Shown one piece after another: positions 1-5,689 of a stretch of 9,028 nt of DNA (position 1 is its first letter; the number at the start of each line of letters is the position of its first letter). The position numbers and the translations under genes were made by a program. The notes beneath the pieces are model-generated. The model was given only the letters and a program-made list of their open reading frames with translations, was not told where the DNA came from and made no database searches. The stretch comes from Candidatus Zipacnadia bacterium (lineage in GTDB: Bacteria; Armatimonadota; Zipacnadia; Zipacnadales; Zipacnadaceae): assembly GCA_029821255.1 (NCBI GenBank), contig JALGTS010000024.1, positions 1 to 9,028 on the forward strand, read 5' to 3'.

Positions 1-297
1 GGTGATGACGAACTGGGAGTCGCCCGCCACAGGAAGCTCGCGGATGGATATCTCCTCAATACGAGCAATTGGTGGTTTCCCCCGAGGTAGCTCTTTGATG
101 AAGGCTGTCACATCATCGGGACTACCTTCGGCCTCAATGACTACGCCGCCAGTAAAGTTGTGCACGCTGCCGGCAATATTGTGCTTCTGGGCCAGGCGGT
201 GGATAAAGGGGCGGAAGCCGACGCCCTGGACGATGCCGGTAACCGTAATCTGGCGTCTTATGCGCCGCTCAGTTGTGAGTGCTGTTTGATCAGCCAT
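1..297 (-). CDS. hypF: HypF, N-terminal part (carbamoyltransferase for NiFe-hydrogenase maturation), cut by window edge
   Basis: The first 99 residues of HypF are visible; the gene continues beyond base 1 with no stop in frame. HypF uses carbamoyl phosphate and ATP to carbamoylate the C-terminal cysteine of HypE, the first step in making the cyanide ligands of the [NiFe] active site; it acts in the cytoplasm. The visible part is the acylphosphatase-like domain: residues 20-31 carry the signature VQGVGFRPF with the phosphate-binding arginine at about residue 29, and the following VHNFTGGVV stretch supplies the expected asparagine (about residue 47). The ATG at 297 is preceded by GGAG (rc of 306-309) at 8 bases, which supports this start. 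It overlaps the 3' end of hypB by 40 bases, so the two are probably translated from one mRNA. The zinc-finger, YrdC-like and Kae1-like domains of HypF would lie outside the window. Confidence 0.93.
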   Translation of the reverse strand, partial: MADQTALTTERRIRRQITVTGIVQGVGFRPFIHRLAQKHNIAGSVHNFTGGVVIEAEGSPDDVTAFIKELPRGKPPIARIEEISIRELPVAGDSQFVIT

Positions 298-914
298 TGG
301 CACAGCTCCGCTATGCCCTCGCCGGTGGTGCAGGAGGTAGCAAACTGAACCGCATCTGGTTGAAGCTGCCAACAGAGGTTCCAGAACTTCTCTGCATCAA
401 ATGATAAGTGGGGGATCAGATCAAGCTTGTTAAGAATAATTCCCTGGCAGGTGCGAAAGGCCACCGGGTATTTTTCGGGCTTGTCGTCGCCTTCAGGAAC
501 ACTGGAGACGACAAAGCGATATTGCGCGCCCAGCTTAAAGGCGGCCGGGCAGACCAGGTTGCCGACATTTTCAATAAGGAGCAAATCGGTGCTGGCTAGG
601 TCCATTTTGTCCATAGCGCGTCGCACCATCGGGGCATTCAGGTGGCACATCCCGCCGGTGTTGATCTGGAAGGCCTGGGCGCCGGCTGCTTCAATGCGCT
701 CGGCGTCGTTGGCGGTAGCCACATCACCTTCAATTACCCTGACCGTCACCCCCTTGAGTTGCTGAATGATCTTTTCCAAGATACTGGTCTTCCCACAGCC
801 AGGACTGCCCATCAGATCCACAGCCAACACGTTATGAGCTGCCAAGAGCTGCTGGTTTTCCTGGGCGACCGCATCGTTGTCGCCCAGCACGTTAGTCATC
901 AGTTCTACTTGCAT
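258..914 (-). CDS. hypB: HypB, GTPase for nickel insertion into NiFe-hydrogenase
   Basis: 218 residues, the length of a minimal HypB. HypB is a cytoplasmic SIMIBI-class GTPase that works with HypA to load nickel into the hydrogenase large subunit. Visible motifs: Walker A GSPGCGKT at residues 36-43, GDVAT at 63-67, the metal-site motif GGMCHL with C90 and H91, IENVGNLVCP at 114-123 with C122, SVPEGDDKPEKYP at 138-150, and the guanine-specificity motif LNKLDL at 161-166. C90, H91 and C122 correspond to the G-domain metal ligands known in the family. The N-terminus has neither the CxxCGC nickel motif of E. coli HypB nor a histidine-rich storage stretch, so it is the short form. The ATG at 914 follows AGGT at about 5 bases; a second ATG five codons later is possible. 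hypF follows with overlap, and hypA lies divergently upstream. Confidence 0.95.
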   Translation of the reverse strand: MQVELMTNVLGDNDAVAQENQQLLAAHNVLAVDLMGSPGCGKTSILEKIIQQLKGVTVRVIEGDVATANDAERIEAAGAQAFQINTGGMCHLNAPMVRRAMDKMDLASTDLLLIENVGNLVCPAAFKLGAQYRFVVSSVPEGDDKPEKYPVAFRTCQGIILNKLDLIPHLSFDAEKFWNLCWQLQPDAVQFATSCTTGEGIAELCQWLIKQHSQLSGA

Positions 915-929
915 AAGCTACCTGCTTTG

Positions 930-947
930 TTGGCTTAATTGGCTAAG
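930..947. repeat. Two adjacent 9-base near-repeats upstream of hypB
   Basis: TTGGCTTAA (930-938) is followed immediately by TTGGCTAAG (939-947), sharing the first six bases and nearly all the rest. The pair lies 16 bases upstream of the hypB start, within its probable leader or promoter. This could be a regulator site or chance; no known operator is recognised. I found no convincing -35/-10 pair for hypB in the 915-1107 gap. Confidence 0.3.
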
Positions 948-1053
948 GTTATTGCCTACTTCTTTTCGTTCAGACGACTATCCTTCTCCGTCGTTGCCGG
1001 GTTAGACGCAAACGGCTGGAGCGTCGCAGACTGTAAGAGCCGCCCCGGGCAAT

Positions 1054-1082
1054 TTGCCTCAAGTGCGAGGCGGTGGTAGAAT
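1054..1082 (+). promoter_or_regulatory. Probable sigma-70-type promoter of hypA
   Basis: TTGCCT (1054-1059, 4 of 6 matches to TTGACA) and TAGAAT (1077-1082, 5 of 6 to TATAAT) are separated by 17 bases. Transcription would start near 1089, about 20 bases before the hypA ATG. It lies in the 193-base gap between divergent hypB and hypA. The gap also has short inverted repeats (974-978 with 990-994, 1005-1009 with 1021-1025, 1013-1017 with 1038-1042) of unknown meaning. Confidence 0.5.
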
Positions 1083-1107
1083 GCAACCGGATTGGTAGCC
1101 AGTTACC

Positions 1108-1476
1108 ATGCATGAGTTCTCTATAGCTGCAAATATTGTGCGTAAGCTTACTGAGGTCGCCCGGCAGCATGACAGAAAGCTGCTTGGTGCGACGGTGGCC
1201 ATTGGCCCGATGAGCACAGTGGTACCGGAGTTGCTCAGTGAGGCCTGGAAATACGTCATCAAAGGCACGGAACTGGACGGAGCTACGCTACAGATTGACC
1301 GCATCCCCATCCGCGCGCGGTGTCGCGAGTGTGGTGCTGTTACCGAAGGCTACGATCCGTTTGTAAAATGCCAGGCTTGCGGCAGTATGAATCTACAGAT
1401 AGAGTCGGGATTTGAGCTGCAGATAACCCGCGCTGAACTGGCTGACGGTGCCGAGAATACCAGTGCTGCCCCGTAG
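1108..1476 (+). CDS. hypA: HypA, nickel metallochaperone for hydrogenase maturation
   Basis: 122 residues, normal for HypA. HypA carries nickel to the hydrogenase large subunit together with HypB. The protein begins MHE, giving the nickel-binding H2 and E3 that require exactly this start: N-terminal amine and His2 take part in the site, so the ATG at 1108 is firmly chosen even though its ribosome site is weak (GGTAG, about 10 bases away). The zinc domain has two CxxC pairs, C72-C75 (CREC) and C88-C91 (CQAC). The C-terminal 15 residues are polar and probably disordered. Unlike the usual hypA-hypB order on one strand, this gene points away from hypB and converges with the peptidase gene. Confidence 0.95.
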   Translation: MHEFSIAANIVRKLTEVARQHDRKLLGATVAIGPMSTVVPELLSEAWKYVIKGTELDGATLQIDRIPIRARCRECGAVTEGYDPFVKCQACGSMNLQIESGFELQITRAELADGAENTSAAP

Positions 1477-1504
1477 GCGCACGTGCCAGTAGTTGGGACG
1501 GGGC
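1468..1504. terminator. Possible hairpin between convergent hypA and peptidase genes
   Basis: GCCCCGT (1468-1474) pairs with ACGGGGC (1498-1504), a 7-base-pair GC-rich stem with a 23-base loop containing the palindrome GCACGTGC. It overlaps the hypA stop codon and fills the 40-base convergent gap. There is no T-run on either side, so intrinsic termination would be weak; it may instead only protect 3' ends. Confidence 0.3.
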
Positions 1505-1516
1505 CGAGTTGGAGGA

Positions 1517-1969
1517 CTAACTGCGCCGGGGCAAGTCAGCGACAAAACGGTCAATTGCCTTCCTGACTTGTGGGGTCACGGGCCGACCCCATTCTAATTG
1601 TTGGGGCTGGATGCCCAGTACCAGCATCTGTTTGTCCTTGACTCCCGCCAGCACCTTAGCCAGTAGTCCTACCGAACAGTTGTGTGTGGAGATACCGTTA
1701 TCGGCTAGCTCGTCGGGTGTAAGTAGATCTATTTCGCCGGGAGCTTGTTTCATATCTACGGCATCAACCAGTAGAATAGTGTCAGCCGGGTTATCGAGCA
1801 TCTTCCCGACATAGTTCTCTGGTACTTCTTCGCAGCGTAGATACTCCAGATTGAGCTTCTCGGCGACCTTCTCGGCCAGGATTAGCCCAGCCTCATCATC
1901 GCCGCGCATGGGGTTACCAACGCCTACGACCAACATCTGGCGACCGGTGTGCTCTTCAAGCGGATTCAT
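1517..1969 (-). CDS. hycI: HycI-like NiFe-hydrogenase maturation endopeptidase (M52)
   Basis: 150 residues, normal for the M52 family. These nickel-dependent endopeptidases cut the C-terminal extension of the hydrogenase large subunit after nickel is inserted. Visible motifs: GVGNPMRGDDEAG at residues 16-28 with the metal-ligand aspartate D25, VDAVDM at 68-73 with D69, and STHN at 94-97 with H96; these match the three ligands of E. coli HycI (D16, D62, H90). APGEI at 76-80 and LGIQP at 118-122 also align with HycI rather than with HyaD/HybD, suggesting a group 4 (Ech/Hyc/Mbh-like) hydrogenase as substrate; that subgroup call is inference. The ATG at 1969 is the earliest possible, since an in-frame stop lies seven codons upstream. 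Its ribosome site is poor (AGGA about 14 bases away), and the start codon lies in a palindrome. Confidence 0.9.
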   Translation of the reverse strand: MNPLEEHTGRQMLVVGVGNPMRGDDEAGLILAEKVAEKLNLEYLRCEEVPENYVGKMLDNPADTILLVDAVDMKQAPGEIDLLTPDELADNGISTHNCSVGLLAKVLAGVKDKQMLVLGIQPQQLEWGRPVTPQVRKAIDRFVADLPRRS

Positions 1970-1979
1970 TACGTAATGA
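1966..1979. promoter_or_regulatory. 14-base perfect palindrome over the peptidase start codon
   Basis: TCATTACGTAATGA at 1966-1979 equals its own reverse complement. It includes the ATG of the minus-strand peptidase gene (1967-1969) and replaces the position where a Shine-Dalgarno sequence would be expected. It could be an operator for a dimeric regulator or a short translational hairpin. It does not match any consensus I recognise. Confidence 0.35.
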
Positions 1980-2133
1980 GATGATTCCTGTCAGGTATGA
2001 TATGAGTGTAATAAAGCTGTCGCGGTTTGTTGACTGCTTGGGACTGTATGAAAACTTGGTGTCAACCTTATGAGGGTCAGGCTGACACACAGGTGGCGAC
2101 AGCAATCACTGCTTCCGATTGTAAACATAATTT

Positions 2134-2162
2134 ATTATAGCATCCTTAGTTCCCTAATGCAA
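2134..2162 (-). promoter_or_regulatory. Probable extended -10 promoter facing the peptidase gene
   Basis: On the minus strand TTGCAT (rc of 2157-2162) and a perfect TATAAT (rc of 2134-2139) are 17 bases apart, and the -10 is preceded by TGC, giving the extended form TGnTATAAT. The -35 is weak (first three bases match). Transcription would begin near 2127 and give a leader of about 158 bases before the peptidase ATG at 1969. Confidence 0.5.
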
Positions 2163-2273
2163 GGCTTGTTGTCGCGTAAGATTTACAGTTTCAATATTGG
2201 GTGCCCCCCTGTGTTGGGCCGGCGTGGGTATGCTTCAAGTCGCGGAGAAAAATGGGATCAACTCTATTTAGGC

Positions 2274-2303
2274 TTGACTCTATTGCAGGACATATGATAA
2301 AAT
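2274..2303 (+). promoter_or_regulatory. Probable sigma-70-type promoter of the secreted Ig-like protein
   Basis: TTGACT (2274-2279, 5 of 6) and TAAAAT (2298-2303, 5 of 6) are separated by 18 bases; the -10 is embedded in an AT-rich stretch. Transcription would start near 2310, about 160 bases before the ATG at 2469. The leader contains an eight-codon ATG frame at about 2356-2382 that ends in TAG; there is no evidence that it is used. Confidence 0.55.
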
Positions 2304-2454
2304 AGGAGTAGTTTTACGGGTTGGCGCTGGTGAAGCGTTTAACTCGGGCTTGGCTATGGTGCACAAAGAAGTGGGCTGGTAGTCTGTTGCTACACCCACA
2401 GTTGAAGTACAGGTGGCTGATGCCTAATCGCAGTATCCGTCGCAGGTAGTGTGA

Positions 2455-2460
2455 GGGAGG
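2455..2460 (+). promoter_or_regulatory. Strong ribosome binding site that fixes the start at 2469
   Basis: GGGAGG lies 8 bases before the ATG at 2469. A GTG at 2451 in the same frame lies upstream of this site and would add six residues (MREAVA) with no ribosome site of its own, so the ATG is preferred. The shorter form also gives a more typical signal peptide. Confidence 0.75.
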
Positions 2461-2468
2461 CAGTTGCA

Positions 2469-4220
2469 ATGTGCAAACTACGCTCTGTGTGTTGGTCGCT
2501 ACTTGGTCACCTTGGTCTGATTAGTTTTGTGCTGCTATCGGTGTCACCACCCGGTATGGCGGCACCGGTGGTGCGTATTACTAAGCCACAAAGCGGGCAG
2601 ATTGTTGTGGGTCAAACCTGGATTGAGGTTGCCTACCGCGCCGAGGGTAACAGCCCTATTCAGGCGGTTCAACTCTACGTTGACCACCAGTTAGCCCATC
2701 ACTGGCGGTTGCCCGTACCCAAGCTGGAAGGCACCCAGTCTTTCTCGTGGGATTTCTCCTTTGCCAGTGGTACGACCCACACTGTCACTGCTAAGGCTAT
2801 TGACACCGAGGGAGGCGAAGGTGCTGCTGAGATCATTGTCCAAGTACGGAGCATCAGCAGCGAGCAGCCTGACCAGATCCCGCCGGTGGTCAATATCTAC
2901 TATCCGGCGCAGGGTGCTGAGGTGGAAGGCGAAATTGAGTTGAAGGCCAATGCTACTGACAATGTGGGCGTCAAGGCGGTTTTCTTCTATGTAGATGGCA
3001 AGCTTCATACTATGATTATGAACGCTCCGCCCTACGTGACGAAGTGGGATACTACCAAAACCACTGACGGCCCGCACCTGATAAAAGCCAGTGCCTGGGA
3101 TAAGGCCGAGAATCGCGGCGATTCTGCGGAAGTTACCGTCCTTGTTAAGAATCGCTCCCAGACTACTGCTCAGGTGGCGACAACGGCGGCTGCTGCAGGA
3201 GTAGAGCCTGACCACTCCCCCATGGTTATGACTGGGCCGATAGCTGACCAGACTGTGGAACCCGAACAAGCTGCAGTGCAGCAAGGCGTTGTAGAACAGA
3301 CCTTTGGGAATTTGGCAACTGTGGCCCGACCGGCTGTATCTGAGCCGACCAAGGCCGAGCGTATGCATGTGGCGGCTGTGCCAGAAAGTCACCTGCAGGC
3401 AATTAGCGGCACCCGCCTCGGTCAGCCCGCCAAGACAGTAGTAACAACGAGTAGACCAGTTGTTCGGGAGAGCACCTCCGCACCGCTTCCGACCTCCTCT
3501 CCGCCACCGGCAGAGAAAGCCACACTGGTCCGCCTGCCGTCGGCTGCTACAGCAAAAGATGGTGGTGAAGCTGTGCCACCGGAGACGGCTCCGGAGCTAA
3601 TTTCTGGGCGTTACGCGATGGTGACAGGCTCTCGTAATACCGCGCCGGAGAAAAAGGCTATTCATCCTCCAACTGTGGTCACAGCGGATGCAGTAGCGGA
3701 ATTTGCTGGCGCACCGGAGTCAGTTAAGCAACTCCCAAGCGGAGCGGCTGTGGAGTACCAGGTGGCTATGTTGCCGCGGTCGGAAGAAAGCGGGTTGCCT
3801 CATGCCGAGCGGGTTAGCAAGCCAGCTACCACCGTCTCGTTGCCTAAGGAAATTGGGGAGTTGCGCGATATCAAGGTGGTATTTGACGGGCAGATGCTTG
3901 ATCTGCGCGCCGCTCCTGAAGTAAAGGCGGGCATCTCAGTTGGCCCGCTTCGCGAAGTATTTGAGCAGACTGACGGAGTCCTGTACTGGTTTGCTCAGGA
4001 AAAGAAGGTCCGTGCGGTCAACAAGGAACTTGATATTAGCCTGCAGATCGGCAACCCACTTGTTACTGTTAACGACCAGGAGCAGGAATTGATTCTGGCC
4101 CCATATATCAAGTGTGGTCGCACCATGGTTCCGCTCCAGTTCTTGGCTGATACTTTAGACGTGGCCATTCGCTACAATCCCGCCACTGGCCAACTGGTCA
4201 TCAGTAGCATTGGGTTCTGA
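2469..4220 (+). CDS. Exported protein: two Ig-like modules, long linker, copper-amine-oxidase-N-like C-terminal domain
   Basis: 583 residues from the ATG. Residues 1-32 form a signal peptide: KLR near the start, a hydrophobic core (about 9-26), then PPGMAA before PVV, a likely signal peptidase I cleavage; no lipobox is seen. Residues 33-127 and 137-227 are two Ig-like modules of the bacterial type found in surface proteins: each starts with a P-V-V-x-I hallmark, has a YVD strand (70-72, 174-176) and ends in the A-x-D/W-D turn pattern (AIDTEG, AWDKAEN). Residues 228-464 are rich in A, P, T, V, S and E, probably an unfolded spacer. Residues 465-583 resemble the copper amine oxidase N-terminal domain (PF07833 type), with paired 'GPLREVF' and 'GRTMVPLQFLADTL' repeats. 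Despite the family name this domain has no oxidase activity; it is usually a cell-surface module. A role in the envelope or in carbohydrate or protein binding is inference; no catalytic domain is seen. It has its own promoter and a terminator-like hairpin, so it is probably monocistronic. Confidence 0.85.
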   Translation: MCKLRSVCWSLLGHLGLISFVLLSVSPPGMAAPVVRITKPQSGQIVVGQTWIEVAYRAEGNSPIQAVQLYVDHQLAHHWRLPVPKLEGTQSFSWDFSFASGTTHTVTAKAIDTEGGEGAAEIIVQVRSISSEQPDQIPPVVNIYYPAQGAEVEGEIELKANATDNVGVKAVFFYVDGKLHTMIMNAPPYVTKWDTTKTTDGPHLIKASAWDKAENRGDSAEVTVLVKNRSQTTAQVATTAAAAGVEPDHSPMVMTGPIADQTVEPEQAAVQQGVVEQTFGNLATVARPAVSEPTKAERMHVAAVPESHLQAISGTRLGQPAKTVVTTSRPVVRESTSAPLPTSSPPPAEKATLVRLPSAATAKDGGEAVPPETAPELISGRYAMVTGSRNTAPEKKAIHPPTVVTADAVAEFAGAPESVKQLPSGAAVEYQVAMLPRSEESGLPHAERVSKPATTVSLPKEIGELRDIKVVFDGQMLDLRAAPEVKAGISVGPLREVFEQTDGVLYWFAQEKKVRAVNKELDISLQIGNPLVTVNDQEQELILAPYIKCGRTMVPLQFLADTLDVAIRYNPATGQLVISSIGF

Positions 4221-4255
4221 GTGTCTTTTGGGCGTGACCATCTCAACACACACTA

Positions 4256-4293
4256 AAGGCAGCCCCGGCACTGTTCTGGGGCTGCCTTCACTT
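4256..4293 (+). terminator. Hairpin terminator candidate after the secreted-protein gene
   Basis: GGCAGCCCC (4258-4266) pairs perfectly with GGGGCTGCC (4278-4286); AA before and TT after extend the stem to 11 base pairs around an 11-base loop. The downstream stretch TTCACTT is only partly T-rich, so some readthrough into lysA is possible. It lies 36 bases after the stop codon and 38 bases before lysA. Confidence 0.65.
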
Positions 4294-4331
4294 ATACCGT
4301 CCCAGCTCATTGGGTGCAAGGGTGTAGATAA

Positions 4332-5657
4332 ATGCCCGATAGAGAATTGATGTTGTTTGGTACTCAACAAGTTAGGGATGATGGGCACCTGGAGGTAGGT
4401 GGATGCGATACAGTAGCGTTAGCTAATGAGTTTGGCACGCCGCTGTATGTTATAGATGAGGCTCATCTCCGTCAGCAGTGCCGAGAATATCGCGAGCGCT
4501 TTGCTGAGAGGCTACCTAAAGCGACTATCTGTTTCGCCAGTAAAGCCCTGACTACTACCGCTATCTGTCGGATTGTCGATCAAGAGGGCCTGTCTCTTGA
4601 CGTGTCCAGTGCGGGTGAGTTGTACACAGCTATCCAAGCTGGTTTTCCTCCTGAGCGTATACTTTTCCATGGCAATTTCAAGCTGGACCAGGAGATACAG
4701 ATGGCCCTGGACGTGGGCGTGGGGCGGGTAGTCGTTGACAGTCTGTCGGAGTTGTACCGCCTCGCTGAAGCGGCCCAAAGAGCGGGAACAGAGACGGATA
4801 TCTGCCTGCGGGTGGTGCCTGGTATCAAGCCGCGGACGCACCGCTATGTTCAAACTGGCCAGGTTGATACCAAGTTTGGCTTGCATATAGGCACAGGAGC
4901 GGCCGCTGAAGGAGTGCGAGTAGCCACAGAGCTGGAGGGGGTAGTTCTGCGGGGCCTGCATTGTCACATCGGCTCCCAGATGTTCGAGTTAGATAGCTTA
5001 GCACGCGCTGCTGAAGTTATGGTTGAGTTTATGGCGCAGATGCGCGATGAATTTGGGGTAATGCTTGATGAACTGAACCTGGGGGGAGGCTTGGGGATAG
5101 CCTATACCTCGGAGGATGCTCCCCCGAGTATTGCCGAGCTTGCTGGTACTGTAGCCCAGGCAGTCCAGGAAGCAGCAGACAACTGCAGCTATCCGGTCCC
5201 TGAGATCATTGTTGAGCCGGGGCGCTCGTTAGTAGGCACTGCGGGCCTCACCCTTTATACAGTGGGGCCGGTCAAAGAAATTCCCGGCGTGCGCACGTAT
5301 GTGGCGGTAGACGGCGGCTTATCGGATAATCCCCGACCGGCTCTGTACGGCGCCGAGTACACCGCAGTAGTAGCCAACCGGGCGAACCAGCCCCACACTA
5401 TACCGGTACGCCTGGTTGGTCGGCACTGCGAGAGTGATACACTTATTGACGAGGTAGCTCTGACTCCGGTCCGCGAAGGAGATATCATCGCCGTATTCTC
5501 TACCGGCGCATATCACTACTCAATGGCCTCAAACTACAATCGCTTCCCGCGACCGGCGATGGTTCTGGTGCAGGATGGTCAAGCAGATGTTATTGTGCGT
5601 CGTGAGAGCTTGGAAGACTTGACGCGGCAGGATATTATGCCGGAGCGGCTGCGATGA
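4332..5657 (+). CDS. lysA: Diaminopimelate decarboxylase
   Basis: 441 residues, typical for LysA. It removes CO2 from meso-diaminopimelate to make L-lysine, the last step of lysine synthesis, using pyridoxal phosphate in an alanine-racemase-type barrel. Visible motifs: CFASKAL at residues 67-73 with the PLP lysine K71; LHCHIGSQ at 209-216 with H212 near the cofactor; GGGLG at 251-255 and EPGRS at 295-299 for phosphate binding; CESD at 366-369, the active-site cysteine and glutamate contributed across the dimer; and GAYHYSMASNYN at 392-403 with the substrate/PLP tyrosine. The ATG at 4332 has AAGGGTG seven bases upstream; a second ATG at codon 7 is less supported. No clear promoter is visible in the short gap after the preceding hairpin. 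It heads a run of five closely spaced genes. Confidence 0.96.
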   Translation: MPDRELMLFGTQQVRDDGHLEVGGCDTVALANEFGTPLYVIDEAHLRQQCREYRERFAERLPKATICFASKALTTTAICRIVDQEGLSLDVSSAGELYTAIQAGFPPERILFHGNFKLDQEIQMALDVGVGRVVVDSLSELYRLAEAAQRAGTETDICLRVVPGIKPRTHRYVQTGQVDTKFGLHIGTGAAAEGVRVATELEGVVLRGLHCHIGSQMFELDSLARAAEVMVEFMAQMRDEFGVMLDELNLGGGLGIAYTSEDAPPSIAELAGTVAQAVQEAADNCSYPVPEIIVEPGRSLVGTAGLTLYTVGPVKEIPGVRTYVAVDGGLSDNPRPALYGAEYTAVVANRANQPHTIPVRLVGRHCESDTLIDEVALTPVREGDIIAVFSTGAYHYSMASNYNRFPRPAMVLVQDGQADVIVRRESLEDLTRQDIMPERLR

Positions 5658-5689
5658 ATTGGCTGCTACGGTAGCATTGGTGTACTTAT

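Larger units (their letters stand above)
1970..2468. other. Intergenic region between divergent peptidase and secreted-protein genes
   Basis: About 500 bases with no convincing gene. A 75-codon frame (2070-2297) has an unremarkable composition, no good ribosome site and overlaps the promoter of the next gene, so it is not called. The region holds two opposite promoter candidates, listed separately, an interrupted palindrome GTCAGGCTGAC at 2076-2086, and a pair GTGTCA/TGACAC (2059-2064 and 2083-2088) that could enclose it in a hairpin. I recognise no riboswitch, tRNA or other RNA in the roughly 155-base leaders on either side. Confidence 0.5.

Noticed and set aside
2060..2065. Perfect TTGACA on the minus strand as a -35 for the peptidase gene
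   Set aside because: No -10-like hexamer lies 15 to 19 bases downstream; the extended -10 at 2134-2139 is a better candidate.
2070..2297. 75-codon open frame in the intergenic region
   Set aside because: No proper ribosome site, no recognisable motif, composition unlike a typical protein, and its end overlaps the best promoter for the downstream gene.
2451..2468. GTG at 2451 as start of the secreted protein
   Set aside because: The strong GGGAGG at 2455-2460 lies downstream of it and correctly spaced for the ATG at 2469.
2691..3392. 233-codon open frame on the minus strand inside the secreted-protein gene
   Set aside because: It is antisense to a well-supported gene with signal peptide and recognisable domains; its own translation shows no family features and it has no ribosome site context.
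5664..5676. Small inverted repeat TGCTA-CGG-TAGCA after lysA as a terminator
   Set aside because: Only five base pairs with no T-run, inside a 32-base gap between closely linked genes.
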